Assembly (NCBI GenBank): GCA_021209875.1
Contig: JAGYVD010000001.1
Location: 5,084,001 to 5,148,000, forward strand
Direction: 5' to 3'
Length of the DNA stretch: 64,000 nt
Source of the DNA: Rosellinia necatrix
Lineage: Eukaryota; Ascomycota; Sordariomycetes; Xylariales; Xylariaceae
Below the pieces are notes generated by a model. It did no database searches, was not told the DNA's origin, and saw only the letters and a list, made by a program, of their open reading frames with translations. Positions 12,214 through 23,365 of the stretch are shown here, one piece after another. The stretch's first letter is position 1, and every line of letters begins with the position of its first letter. A program made the position numbers and the translations under genes.

Positions 12214-14236
12214 ATGGGAAAGTCGAGGCGCAACAGGGCCAACGGTGGCCAGCGCCCTAGTCCGACCGCGAAGCCGGTGAAACCACCTTCAGACCCGGAG
12301 CTGGCCGCAATTCGAGAGAAGAGTATCCTACCAGTCCTCAGGAATTTGCAAAGCCCCGACCCCACGAGCCGCACTACGGCTGCCAGCGTGATAGCCAACA
12401 TCGTGGCCGACACGAAATGCCGAAAGCTACTATTAAGGGAGCAGGTTGTCCATATTCTGCTTACCGAAACCCTGACCGACGCCAGCCTAGAAAGCAAGGC
12501 AGCCGGATGGGAAATCCTACGAGTCCTTGTCGCCGAAGAGGAGCCCGACTTCTGCGTTCATCTGTATCGAGTAGACATCCTAACCGCTATTCAACACACT
12601 TCTGCTAAAGTAATGTCTCGGTTCTTGTCATTCTGTATGCCGTTGACTAATCGTGGGACAGATCGCCGAAGCTTTTATCTCACCAAACCTAGCTTTCAGC
12701 AAGTTGCCAAAAGCCGAACAAAGCTTTATTTGGTGCATATCCGAAGCACTCAGTGAAATCATAGCAGCCCTAGCCGCCGCCCAGGACGAGGCGCTGGATG
12801 CTGCTAGCAAGGCCCAAGAAATTCTGCGACTCCTATTTGCCCTCGTATCATTTGACTCTACCACAGCGTCAGTGCTTAAAAGCGTACTGTCGTGCATGAT
12901 CACGCTGTCTGAGGATAACCATCAGTTTGTTGAAGCGATACTCGGCGACAGCACAAACCAGCCCTATAACCACTTGACTGCCTTTAAGAGGGGCGGTGAC
13001 TATAAAGCGGTTCTCGCTTGCGGAGTGCTCCATAACGTATTCTCTGTTATGGACTGGAATGATCAGAACCCTGGGCGGGACGGCGCTTGTGACGCTGTTC
13101 TTGTACCTACTCTTTCTCGTGCCCTGGAACGTACAAACTTAAATGGGGATATAACAAACGGACATGACTCGGCGAGTTTGGCAGATATCTCAACGATCGC
13201 GCTCGAAGTCCTCGCATCGATCGGGACGACGCTTCTAAGTTCTTCTGACAAGGGCAGCCGAGCGAAGAAGGAGACCGTGGAGGAATTTGATAACAAAGGT
13301 GACGATGCCATGGATGCCGATGAGGGCGACGACGGTTCAGACGACGATAATCCCGCAAACGAGGATGATGAGATGGACGAAGACGAAATGGAAGCAGACA
13401 TGGAGATAGTGACAGGACTCGACGACGATGCGGATGGGCCCTCAGGGATCGACGATTTGCCAACACTGAAAGAATTAGTGCATAGGGCGATTCCACAGAT
13501 AGTGAAACTTTTACGGGCCGTTCAAGGAGTGGATGATATATCAACCCAGATTCGTGCCTACGCCCTATCCGCGCTCAACAATATCGCGTGGAGGGTGAGT
13601 TGCGTTGACTTCAGCGAAGGCGCCAACGCTGGTATATTACAAGCATGGACTCCGGTGGCACAGCTTCTCTGGAAGGAGGTGGTAGCCCCGGTGCTGGCTA
13701 GTAATACATCTGATGTTAGGCTAGCCACCGAGGTGACAAGTCTTGCGTGGGCCGTCGCCCGAGCCTCGCATCAGCAATTGTCGCTTGTTGGAGATGAACA
13801 CCAGAAGTTTATCTCGCTCTATCATGCGTCTAAGGGCCTGGGCACTAAGCCGGAAGATCCTTTCCAAAGCTTAGGCGTGAAGTGCATCGGGGTCCTTGGC
13901 CAGCTAGCTCTCGATCCGGCGCCGGCTACTCTAAACCGTGAAATAGGTGTATTCCTTGTTACGGTAATCGCCGCGCTGCCTGAAACCTCGGCTGCGGAGG
14001 CTGTTGAGGCGCTGAACCAGTTATTTGACATCTACGGCGATGAAAAGAGCGCAAATGACAGAGACGTATTTTGGAAAGACAACTTTCTGCAGCACATAGA
14101 AGCGATGGTGCCGAAGGTGAAGGCTATGATTAAGACAGCAGACAGGCGGAAATCGGCCGAATTGCGAATCCGGGCCGAGGAGGTTAGCCTCAATCTCTCA
14201 CGTTTCATTCAGTATAAGCAAAAACATCGGCCGTGA
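12214..14236 (+). CDS. syo1: Syo1, symportin for Rpl5/Rpl11 nuclear import
   Basis: Syo1 is an ARM/HEAT-repeat adaptor (HEATR3 in animals) that carries Rpl5 and Rpl11 together into the nucleus for 5S RNP assembly. Two exons (12214-12609, 12662-14236) give 656 aa, close to the size of known fungal Syo1. The start MGKSRRNR is conserved and lies in a basic N-terminal segment that can serve as a nuclear import signal. Armadillo-type helices include KCRKLLLREQVVHILLTETL in exon 1. An acidic loop at about residues 343-390, mostly Asp and Glu, matches the Syo1 loop linked to Rpl11 binding. HEAT-type repeats fill the C-terminal half. The 52-nt intron has a GTAATG donor. The gene converges on a DnaJ-protein gene. 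Confidence 0.93.
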
Positions 14237-14752
14237 GATAGACAATAGATAGACCTATGTTCTCGGGAGGCCTAGGTTCTTTAAGTTAAATACCAACCAT
14301 AAAGAAGCTAAGGTATGGATCGGTACGCGCGGGTTCAGATATGGGGCAACGCCGCTTTTATCTAGGCAGGAGTGAGGCAGTAAGCCACCAGGAGGTGATG
14401 CCACGGTAGCCAGTGCTTTCTACAACGGACTGGTTTCGTACACCGTGGAAGTGGTCATCATCGACATACCTTATGGTTAGTCCACGGGAACGTGAATAAA
14501 TCCTCACAAACGAGAAACGGCCAACCGTTGTGCAAGGTAAACGCGACGGCGACGCAAGGAAGCGCCAAGGAAACTAAGGGAGTTAGGTTCATAAAGAGAA
14601 TATTGGTCTATCAATAGAACTCACTTCTAAGCCTGTTCGGAAAGTGCCTGCCGCCTTGTTTCCGCCCTTATTGCTGAGCCCAACCCGTAAGATTACCAAC
14701 ATGCCATGTATATCGTGCAACGGCTATAGTTCTGCAAATGCTTAGCCCCCAT
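14237..14752. other. Convergent intergenic region
   Basis: 3' flanks of syo1 (+) and the DnaJ-protein gene (-). No further gene or repeat was recognised. Confidence 0.5.
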
Positions 14753-15538
14753 TTAACCAATCGGCTTAAGCTTCTTCTTCTTTTTCTTGCCGTCGTCGCC
14801 ACCGCTTGATTTGCCCTTTTGGAATTGGCGCCAACTGTCTATGCGTTGGTCGCGAGTAGACTCCCAGTCCTGTTCGTGTTGGCGCTTGCGCTTGCGGGCT
14901 TCAAGTTCGTCATCAACCTTGCGCTGCTCGCGACCTTCCTCCTGCATTTGGGCCTTCATCTGGCGCTTGCGGCGCATTTCGTTTTCGATGAGGACCTCAC
15001 GAGTCTTATCGCGCCACTTCTTGGCAAACGCATCGGTCTTAAGCTCTGGGCTGTCGACGGTCCATTTGTTCTCGCGGATCAATAGCATGCGAGCATCAGC
15101 GATAGCCTCGTCCAGTCGTTCTCGATGTTTCTCATCCATCAGCTCAGTCTGCGCCTTCTTGAGCCGATCGAAGGCATCGGGGGCTTGTGGGTTCTTGGTC
15201 TTGTCAGGATGGATCAGTAGCGACTTCTTCCGGTACGTGATCTTAATGTCGGACTCCGGTACGCCCGGTTGCAGGTCGAGGACGGCATAGCTAGGAGACT
15301 TGTTAACGGGCGAGCCAATCTCGAGGCAAGGGAAATCCCGAGACTTACGCATCCAGCCGAAATGCCTTTAGAATACGATCGATCTCGGCATCCTGATGTT
15401 GGGTTAGTCCTGCCGCCGTCATGCCAGGCGGTACCAGTCCATGGCGGAACTAACCTTATCAAACTCCTTGGACTCAGCCTCTAATAAGTCAAGCGCATCT
15501 TTATCATCTTTCTCGATCTCAGGTTCTTTAGATGACAT
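14753..15538 (-). CDS. J-domain protein of the DNAJC8/Spf31 type
   Basis: A nuclear Hsp40 co-chaperone of the DNAJC8 class; relatives in fission yeast (Spf31) and humans associate with the splicing machinery. Three exons on the minus strand (15538-15455, 15392-15349, 15290-14753) give 221 aa. The joins restore the family sequence: EFDK-DAEIDRILKAF, then LDA-YAVLDLQPGV. The J domain covers about residues 40-110, with the HPD motif at 70-72. After it comes a highly charged coiled-coil region (ENEMRRKRQMKAQMQEEG) and a lysine-rich tail ending KKLKPIG. MSSKEPE at 15538 was chosen as start because it fits the family; an in-frame ATG at 15649 would add 37 unconserved residues. The orthology is class-level, so no symbol is given. 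Confidence 0.85.
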
Positions 15539-16043
15539 ATCGAGAGACTTTACTTCGTTGGATATCGGTCTGGCTGGATTCGAGAAAAGGATCTGACGAG
15601 AGATGGTAGGGCAGCCCAGGAGGTTGTAGTTGGGGCTGGGTTGATGCAACAGACGATATGCATGGCTAAGAGCTGGATTGATGCAAGCGAATTAGCCTGT
15701 CCATCAAGGTGGGGAAAGATACATGGCTACATTGCCCTAGTACACTAAATACTGGAGCAGACAACTGGGGATATTTAACCTATTCTGGTTAGAGGTCTCC
15801 CTTAGATATGGGACCAAGTCACCTTCAAGTGGAGCCCAGATCTTATCGGGAGCCTAGGTACCCAAGTACCCCTAGCACTCGTGCTGATAACTAAAAAAGT
15901 TATCCAGCTCGTTGGCCCCCACATTCTCTAGCATCCGTCCTGGTATCAAGCCGAATGCCTCAACCTCACGGAGCCATATCTCTGACGGTCGGCCCAATCA
16001 ATTCTAAGTAATATCCGGTGCATATAGGGCGCTTGCAGCCAAG
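15539..16043. other. Divergent promoter region, DnaJ-protein gene and dbp10
   Basis: Short divergent promoter between two RNA-related genes. Contains CCTAGGTACC-type repeats at about 15852-15876. Nothing else recognised. Confidence 0.5.
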
Positions 16044-19000
16044 ATGCCTCGCGGCACATCCCCTGCACTATCCGAAAATGAAGTCGATATCTTGGCGTCT
16101 TTGCTCACTGACGGGGATGAGACGTCCCACGTGAAGACGAAGCAAGCCGGTGTGCAAGATGGCTTCGGCTTTGATGCCGCGGATCTGCTCGACGGGGACG
16201 ACAGCGGGGGTGGCGACGATGACGAGGCTTTCATTGCATTGAAGCAGGCCGCCGCGTTTCGGAAGAATACGAATCTTAAGGGCACGACGTTAAAGAAGGG
16301 TGGAGGCTTTCAGTCAATGGGTAACATCATTCTATCTATTGCTTTATCCAGCTTTTTCATATTTTTAATCATATTGCAGGCCTCAACGGAAATCTCCTTC
16401 GAGCCATTACAAAGAAAGGCTTTAAGGTTCCAACACCTATTCAGCGAAAGACTATACCGTTGATATTGCAACGGAAAGATGTAAGCTCGGACATCGCAGA
16501 ATATTCGTGCATCTGGTGGAGATACTGACATTTCTTGTAGCTTCTAGCTATGGCTAGGACGGGATCTGGAAAGGGTGAGTTTTTATTCCGAGCTCATGGC
16601 TCATTTTCTCTACTCACTGTTCGGTCACATAGCTAACACCCTATAGTATACTCTGTCTTCTCACTGCTCCCTTGCTCCGGAACCTGTTTGGGTGTCCTAT
16701 CTCACCATTGAGAGACTCACTAATGTTGAAAAGACGGCGGCTTTCTTAATTCCTATGATCCAAACCCTGAAGGCTCATTCAGCAAACATGGGTGCACGTG
16801 CCCTAATATTAAGTCCCAGTCGCGAACTTGCTATCCAGACTCTAAGTGTGCGTACCAGGCTTGATCCACAAATTATATTGTGTGGTCTTAAATTATTGAC
16901 AATAATTCCAGGTCACGAAAGAGTTTACACGTGGGACCGATCTTAAGACTATGCTGTGTGTTGGAGGCGATTCCCTAAACGAACAATTCGCGAATATGGT
17001 ATGCATTAGTGCCATACCGATAGCAGCCGAACATATCCTAATGCGCATTACTATAGACCGCGAATCCAGACATTATAATTGCAACCCCAGGTCGATTCCT
17101 TCATTTATTAGTCGGGTATGTTCTTTTCGCCCTAGTTCCTATCTATCAGACACTTGCTAAACTTCTCCAGTATGTCCACTCATCGGTCTATGGAATAGCC
17201 TATAGTTTTCGAAGAGCCACAACTCCAAGGAACAGAGGGTCGGTTATTTGGGATGGAGCTAACATAATTTAGAGATGAATTTAAACGTTACGGGACTAGC
17301 AAAGATGCAATACGTGGTTTTTGACGAGGCAGATCGTCTATTCGGTGAGTTTTGCCACAAATTGTCACACATTTTGCGCATTATTGACATATTATAGAAA
17401 TGGGTTTTGCGGCACAACTGTGAGTAAATATAATATTATGAATCATAGGATTACAGATGCCTTAGAGTGGCAGTAGTTCGCTAATTATATCACTCTAGGC
17501 AGGAGATTCTTCACTCTTGTGAGTATTATCCCAGATCATACCCCTCGGTTTGAACCCTTGACTCGGAAGGGTATATAAATCTACCCCTATCTAGAAGTTA
17601 CCCTGATGTAGAATCCTAGTCTGGACCAAGATCTTATGCTAATACGATGTTGAAGTGCCGCCAACCCGCCAGACCCTACTTTTTTCAGCCACGCTCCCTT
17701 CCTCTGTGACAGAGTTTGTTAGGGCTGGATGCCAGGTACGTTGCCTCCAGCCGTACTTATTTCTTATCTATAATCCGTGAAGATGAAACACTTTCGGTCT
17801 CTCGCGCTCCTAGTATAGCCTTGCTTCATCGCTCGTGTAGTTCAACGCATGATTGACCAATCCGATGACTGACTTTCACCCTTCATAGGATCCTATCTTG
17901 ATAAGATTAGACGCCGATACAAAGATTAGTCCAGATCTCGAGGCGGCTGTTTTCAGCGTTAAGGGGGCGGAGAAGCTCGGAGCGCTCTTACATATATTGC
18001 ATGATGTTATTAAGATACCCACCGGTTTGCCGGAAGGGGTTACGGATTTGTCCGAGAACTTCTCAAAAAAGAGGAAACGTGGGGGCCCCGATACACCTTA
18101 CGAAAAGCAGAAACCTTCACCACACTCTACGATTGTCTTCACCTCTACGAAGCATGATGTAGAGTTTCTCCAAACAATGCTTACACTGGCCGGTTTTGCT
18201 GTCGCATACGTCTACGGCTCTTTAGATCAGACGGCGAGAAAAACCCAAGTCGAGAACTTTCGAGGAGGAAGAGCTAACATCCTAGTGGTCACTGACGTTG
18301 CTGCTAGAGGTATAGATATACCTCTGTAAGTCTGAGATATTTTTCTTAAGTTCTATCCATCTTCGGAAGCTTGGATTTATGCTCTTGAGTAGCTATCCGA
18401 TTTCGCTAACTCTTTTCACTTTCAGTCTTTACAACACAATCAATTATAGTTTTCCCGCGACTCCCAAGTTATATAGTAAGTAGCGCCAACCAGATTAATT
18501 TCTCCCTTGTCAGTTAGAGCCGATTCAACCACGGAGATTAATTATCCATAACCACGTCTAATGGCGATGGCAAGTTGTCCATTCTTGCTAACTTCTCTTA
18601 AAATTCAAGTCCACAGAGTAGGCCGTGTCGCCCGAGCAGGCATGCGAGGTTGGGCCTACAGTCTTGTGAAGGACACAGATGTGCCGTATCTATTAGATCT
18701 TCAGTTATTCCTCTCCCAGAAGTTAGTTCTAGGAAAGAGCGGAGAGGGTAGGCCGAATTTTACATCCGACATGATAGTGGGCGCTCCGCTCCGAAGTAAG
18801 GTCGAGAACTACGTTGAATGGCTGAACAAAATGCTCTCCGACGATTCAGACCTAACCGCGCTCCAACGCGTCTCTGAAAAGGCCGAGAAACTCTACCTTA
18901 AGACTCGCAATAGCGCCTCCAGCCAGAGCGCGCGCCGGTCGCGAGAAGTTGTTTTGTCCAAGGGCTTTTCCCAAGTTCATCCCATATACGGAGACGATGT

Positions 19001-20117
19001 CAGCGCCGTAGAGGATGACCGTGCCGATATGATGGCCAAAATTAGCGGCTTTAAGCCGCAGGAGACCATCTTTGAGATCCGTAGGGCTTCTAAGGGCGCT
19101 AAGGGTGGTCGGAGTAAGGAGGCTGAGGTGATAAAGTCGATCCGAGAACGGTTCGGTCCCCGCAGAACAGTCGACGGGGAAGACAACACGCCGGCCTCGG
19201 CAGAGCTATCAGACGAGGATGGCCCGGTCGCTGTCGAAGCGGAAGACGTTGAGGGCTTCGATGTAGAAGTCGATGAGGAAGCCAATGAATCAAGCGGCGA
19301 GAAAGACGACAACATGGAAGATCCGGCCGACTCTGATTCCGAGATGGAGGTGACGATATCCAACCACATTGATACCAGCACCAAATCTCGCAAGGCCAAG
19401 TCCACCGGACCCGACGACTTCCGCGACGCCGAGTTCATGGCCTACGAGCCGCGCACCATCAACGCGGCCGAGGCGCGCGCGTACGGCGTGCACTCGGGCG
19501 GCCAGTCGAACGCGAGCGGCAACTTCGTCGAGGCCGCGCGCAGCGCCACCTTCGACCTCACCAACGACGAGGGCGCCAAGGCCTTCGGCGTCCCCACCCG
19601 CGCCGGCCTGCGCTGGGACAAGAAGAACGCCAAGTACGTCTCGCGCGCCAACGACGAGGACGGCAGCCGCGCCCAGGCCGGCAAGAAGGCCGGCGGCGGC
19701 GGCGTCAAGATGGTCCGCGGCGAGTCCGGCGTCAAGATCGCCGCCTCCTTCCAGAGCGGCCGCTTCGACAGGTGGCGCAAGGAGCAACGCGTCGGCCGCC
19801 TCCCCCGCGTCGGCGAGGCCGAACGCCGCGGCCCCGGCAGCGCCGCCGCCGCTACCCCTGGCAGCCGCGGCAACACGATCGGCGGCGGCCCCCGCTACAA
19901 GCACAAGCAGGAGAAGGCCCCCAAGGACGCCGACAAGTACCGCGACGACTACCACGTCCGCAAGAAGCGCGTTGCCGAGGCCAAGGAGAAGCGCGTTGGC
20001 CGCTTCCGCGACGGCGACGGTAACAAGAAGGAGCTCAAGAACGCCGAGGATATTCGCAAGGACAGGAAGCAGAAGGAGTTGCGTAGGCAGAAGAACGCGA
20101 GGCCCGCGAGGAAGTAG
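16044..20117 (+). CDS. dbp10: ATP-dependent RNA helicase Dbp10 (DDX54 type)
   Basis: DEAD-box RNA helicase of nucleolar 60S subunit assembly. Thirteen coding segments: 16044-16320, 16380-16480, 16541-16573, 16734-16847, 16912-16998, 17057-17114, 17273-17344, 17398-17419, 17499-17518, 17656-17735, 17889-18325, 18426-18475, 18610-20117. They total 2859 nt and give 952 aa. Motif Q region FKVPTPIQ; motif I ARTGSGKT at about 131-138; Ia SPSRELA; motif II DEAD at about 241-244; motif III SAT at about 272-274; RGIDIP; motif [10 protein letters not shown] at about 452-459, with Val where relatives usually have Thr. The charged, Lys/Arg-rich C-terminal extension with [12 protein letters not shown] is specific to Dbp10. 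Removing single introns at 16575-16733 and 17116-17272 would each leave one base too many; both fit stwintrons (separate entries). Two exons are only 22 and 20 nt. From about 19,390 on, codons become strongly C/G-ending. Confidence 0.92.
16574..16733 (+). other. Candidate [D1,2] stwintron 1 in dbp10
   Basis: The exon ends ...GGA AAG at 16573 (Lys of GSGKT) and resumes with ACG at 16734 (Thr). A single intron starting at the GTGAGT donor (16575) would leave one extra G. If an internal intron, 16575-16646 (72 nt; GTGAGT donor, GCTAAC branch, CTATAG acceptor), is removed first, G16574 joins T16647 to make a new donor, GTATAC. The external intron then ends at AAAAG 16733 after a CACTAATG branch. 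The frame and the motif GSGKTAAF are restored exactly. Inferred from frame and consensus sites; no RNA evidence. Confidence 0.75.
17115..17272 (+). other. Candidate [D1,2] stwintron 2 in dbp10
   Basis: The exon ends GTC G at 17114 and resumes AG ATG at 17273, giving Val-Glu-Met of the family sequence. A single intron from the GTATGT donor at 17116 would leave one extra G. Removing an internal intron, 17116-17170 (55 nt; GTATGT donor, TTGCTAAAC branch, CTCCAG acceptor), joins G17115 to TATGTCC at 17171. This makes a perfect external GTATGT donor. The external intron has an AGCTAACA branch and a TTTAG acceptor at 17272. Both nested introns therefore have full consensus signals. Confidence 0.85.
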
Positions 20118-20453
20118 ACGTTTAGGGAGGGGGAAGGGGAGGGAACGGGGCATTTCACGGACATCGATGTCGCTAGGGTCTGTAGCATTTATAGCGGGCC
20201 AATAAACACATACGACTTTCAATAATGACACACTGGCCAAATCGCAAGGGGCTTGGTTCTGGGGGTACATGTTCTATGACCCAATCCCGCGGCCTGCTAT
20301 CTAAACTAAACTTGATCGTTGCGCTCAGTTTACGTACTACTCGGTTTTATCATAATAATACATTCGGGATGACTGTCACCCTTGCAATCTTAGAGGATAA
20401 GTGATTGTCCGATCCCCTTCGGTCAGTCGCAATAGTCTGGGGGGTTCGGGTTC
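20118..20453. other. Convergent intergenic region
   Basis: 3' flanks of dbp10 (+) and rpn1 (-). Nothing else was recognised. Confidence 0.5.
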
Positions 20454-23365
20454 CTATTTTCCGCCCTCCCAGTCCGGGTTCTATGAAAGTGTCAGCTGCT
20501 GCCCCACGCGGAAAAGGCTTTTTAATCACTATTTCTTACCTTTCGAAGAATGACAAGTCCCTCTAAAGTACTGCTTAGGCTAATATATTCCTCGTCTTCT
20601 AGCTCGGCCCGCTCGCCATACGCCAGCAGCACAGGGGTGCTCTGTGTCTGCCACCCAGTGATAGTCTTGGGCCGACCAGCCTGGCCCACGACGTCGACGG
20701 CCTGACCCACACGAACATTAACTATCAAGGGCTCCAAATCCTCGCCAAGAGTAACGAGGAAGCGAGGATGCATGGCGGTGACCAAAAAGTAAAGGAGGTA
20801 ATGTGAGGTGGCAGTGATGAACTGCTTGGCATCAATCATGGCGACGAGAACGGCTAACAAACCGGCGGTGGAGACACGAGAAAGAATCTGCCGGTCTGTG
20901 TGGAATGGATTCAACGTCATTGTGCCCTTGCCCATATGTAGTAGACCTTGGGCTATACGGACCATGAATAACGATTCTTGGTCCCGATGATAGTAGCTAG
21001 CCAGCTGTCGCAAAAGTTGAGCCAATCTTGCGTTGTTTGTCCCAGCCCCCAAAAGACCCATAGCGAAAATTGCGTTGATAGCAACATCGTTATCATTATC
21101 GTGACTGTATCGCGATAGTGTATCGTATACCTTCATCTGGGGATTGCTAGGGCTAATCAATCCCATGGCTAATGGAACAGCACGGCGGATATTGGCCTCT
21201 CCATAATGCATCAGATGGCCAAAATGACGAAGGACCATCTCCTGGCCAATGTCCTCACCCATCGCAACTAGAGCAATTCCTAGAACCGCATAGGCTTGCT
21301 CTAGCTCCTCGCCCTTCTTCTCGTCGGACTCTTCGATATGTTCGTTGCAAATATGAAGCAGTTCTTGAATCTTTAGAACAGCACCGGTGCCAGCCCAAGC
21401 GCAGATCTCGGTCATTACACGAGTAGGCTCGGCCATTGGGTGGTCCGCCGCCTTGAGTGCCGCGAGGATGACTTCAACGTCTTCCCCGCAGCCGAAAAAT
21501 AGGAGGCCAAGACCGAGGCTCAGGAAGCGAGTCCACTTGTCTGTTAGTTTCGTCTTCATTTCATCCTCCAGAAATAGGGTGAGAAAAGCCTCGCTAATTT
21601 CTGAGTTAGCTGAACCGATGAAAATGAGGCCTAGCGACAAGGCAGCCATAGCGGAGATTTGCATGTCTTGGCTTGAGTCCGTAACAATAGGCAAAAGGAA
21701 TTCTACTAGCTCTTCCTTTTGTGCGCCAGCGTATGAGAGACCGAGACCCATTATAGAGGCAGTTCGGACAAGCGGGTTCTTATGGTTTAGTTTCTCGGTG
21801 TCGCCTAACAACGCCAACGCCGGCTCGCTATCTATTCGTGTGCCGGAGCTCATGATGCCGATCGCTAGCATGGCACCTGCTAGTATCTGGGGCTCCGATG
21901 CGTATGTGTATTTGTCGATTTTGTCAAGGCCGTTTTCGACGTCCCACATGAGTAATGTTCCGAGGGAAGCCACTGTCGACATCATACCTTCATCTTTTGT
22001 TTTCCAAACCCAGGTCTCTTTATCCTCTTCGTTCAGCATCATTTTATCATTGCCGAAGCCAGCGTTGACGAATGCGTTGACAAAACCCGCCGCCAGGTTG
22101 TGACGAGCAGAGTCCAGATTCGTCATGCCAGCTACGCGGCTACTTTCTAGGTGGCTCTTGTAAATATCCTCGGTGGTTTTCGGTTCCAAGATATTAAGCT
22201 CCTTGCCCAATGTCTTGAAGTATTCGGATAGTTTAATATTTCCAAACGCCTCCTCGATCTCCTCGGCATCTGTGTCTTCCACGGTGTTGTTCCTCCCCCG
22301 TAAGACGATCTTTTGGCGGCCCACCAGGAATGCCAGCTGCTTTTTGAGGGCCGGGTCTTCGATGGCTTCGAAATCGTGAACGATTTGGTCGTTGTCGTTC
22401 AGCCGTATTGCGATGACCGTAGCTTGAGCGTGCTGATTGTAGGTTTTGTAGATGTCGTGGGCAACCCGAAGGAGCTCCTCATTGTCCGGGAATGGGGAGA
22501 GATTGGCCATGCTCACAGTATACAAGCAGACTCTGGAATACGTATTTTCATCGACAAATTTGGGTAACTGCTTGATAATTTCCAGCTCGCTCATCAAGTC
22601 GACTGCGTCAGCCTCGGCATTGCTTTTCAAGAAGAGCGGCACGAGGACGAGTGCAAGATCTCTCAGGTCGCGCACAGACTCGTCTGCCCCAGCTCCAACT
22701 CGTTTTTGGTATACCTCGCCAATTTCCAAGGCCAGATGCCGGGTGTATTCGTGACCCCACGATCCGATGTCTTGGGAAGGCGACAGCAGCCTGTATTTTA
22801 GGGTATCTTGGCGCCCCTCATCCGAAAAAGTCATGGCAATAACGGACAGAACGTCGGCCAAAGATGCCTTGTTCTCGCTCTCAGGCCATTCTTCGTATAG
22901 CTTCGTGAGCGGTTCGTAATGTGGTCTCAGGAACTTCAGGGGTTTCGGAACTGCTGTCATCGAGGAAGTCGAGGTCTTGATCGAGGTCTTCATAGCTTCT
23001 AGAGCTGGCTTGTAAAGAGAGGCATCTGATTCCTGTGGCCATGGTCAGCGGTCCGGACGCCGCATACGGTAGAAACGAGACAGGTACTTACCGTCAGTCG
23101 CTCCACAATCATATCAAGCTCACTCTTGAGCTGCTGGTCCTCTTCGCTCAGCTCCTCCGTGGCTGCGACATGTTAGCCAAGTCCATAGACGAGAATCGTA
23201 AGGCCGAGAGAGTAAATGTGGCTCACCATCAACCTTGTCATCATCCTTCTTGCCATTTGCTTGTGGCTGCCCTTCTTTGCCCTTCTTTGCCTCGTCAGCC
23301 TTGCTATCGACGGCCTTTCCCTTGCCTTTATCGGTCGCCCGAGATGGGGCATTGTTAGGTGCCAT
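20454..23365 (-). CDS. rpn1: 26S proteasome regulatory subunit Rpn1
   Basis: The largest non-ATPase base subunit of the 19S regulatory particle; it docks ubiquitin receptors and Ubp6. Four exons on the minus strand (23365-23227, 23162-23092, 23032-20540, 20480-20454) give 909 aa, the normal size. The N-terminal about 45 residues are Lys/Asp-rich and low in complexity. Exon 2 gives EELSEEDQQLKSELDMIVER, a conserved Rpn1 segment. PC (proteasome/cyclosome) repeats fill roughly residues 400-760, seen as Gly/Ala-rich units such as ASIMGLGLSYAGAQ and IGIMSSGTRIDSEPALALLG. The last exon is only 27 nt and encodes NPDWEGGK, which completes the conserved ILRKNPDWE end. Without it the frame would run into RNSD and stop. 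Confidence 0.96.

Noticed and set aside
16574..17272. The two +1 offsets in dbp10 as sequencing errors or pseudogene mutations
   Set aside because: Both offsets sit exactly at splice donors. Both vanish with nested introns that each have their own branch point and acceptor, and the total becomes an exact multiple of three with conserved motifs at each junction. Chance errors would not supply these signals.
19290..20270. Long open frames antisense and out of frame to the dbp10 3' end
   Set aside because: They consist of repetitive Ala/Arg/Gly/Leu and arise from the C/G-ending codons of the real gene. They have no domain.
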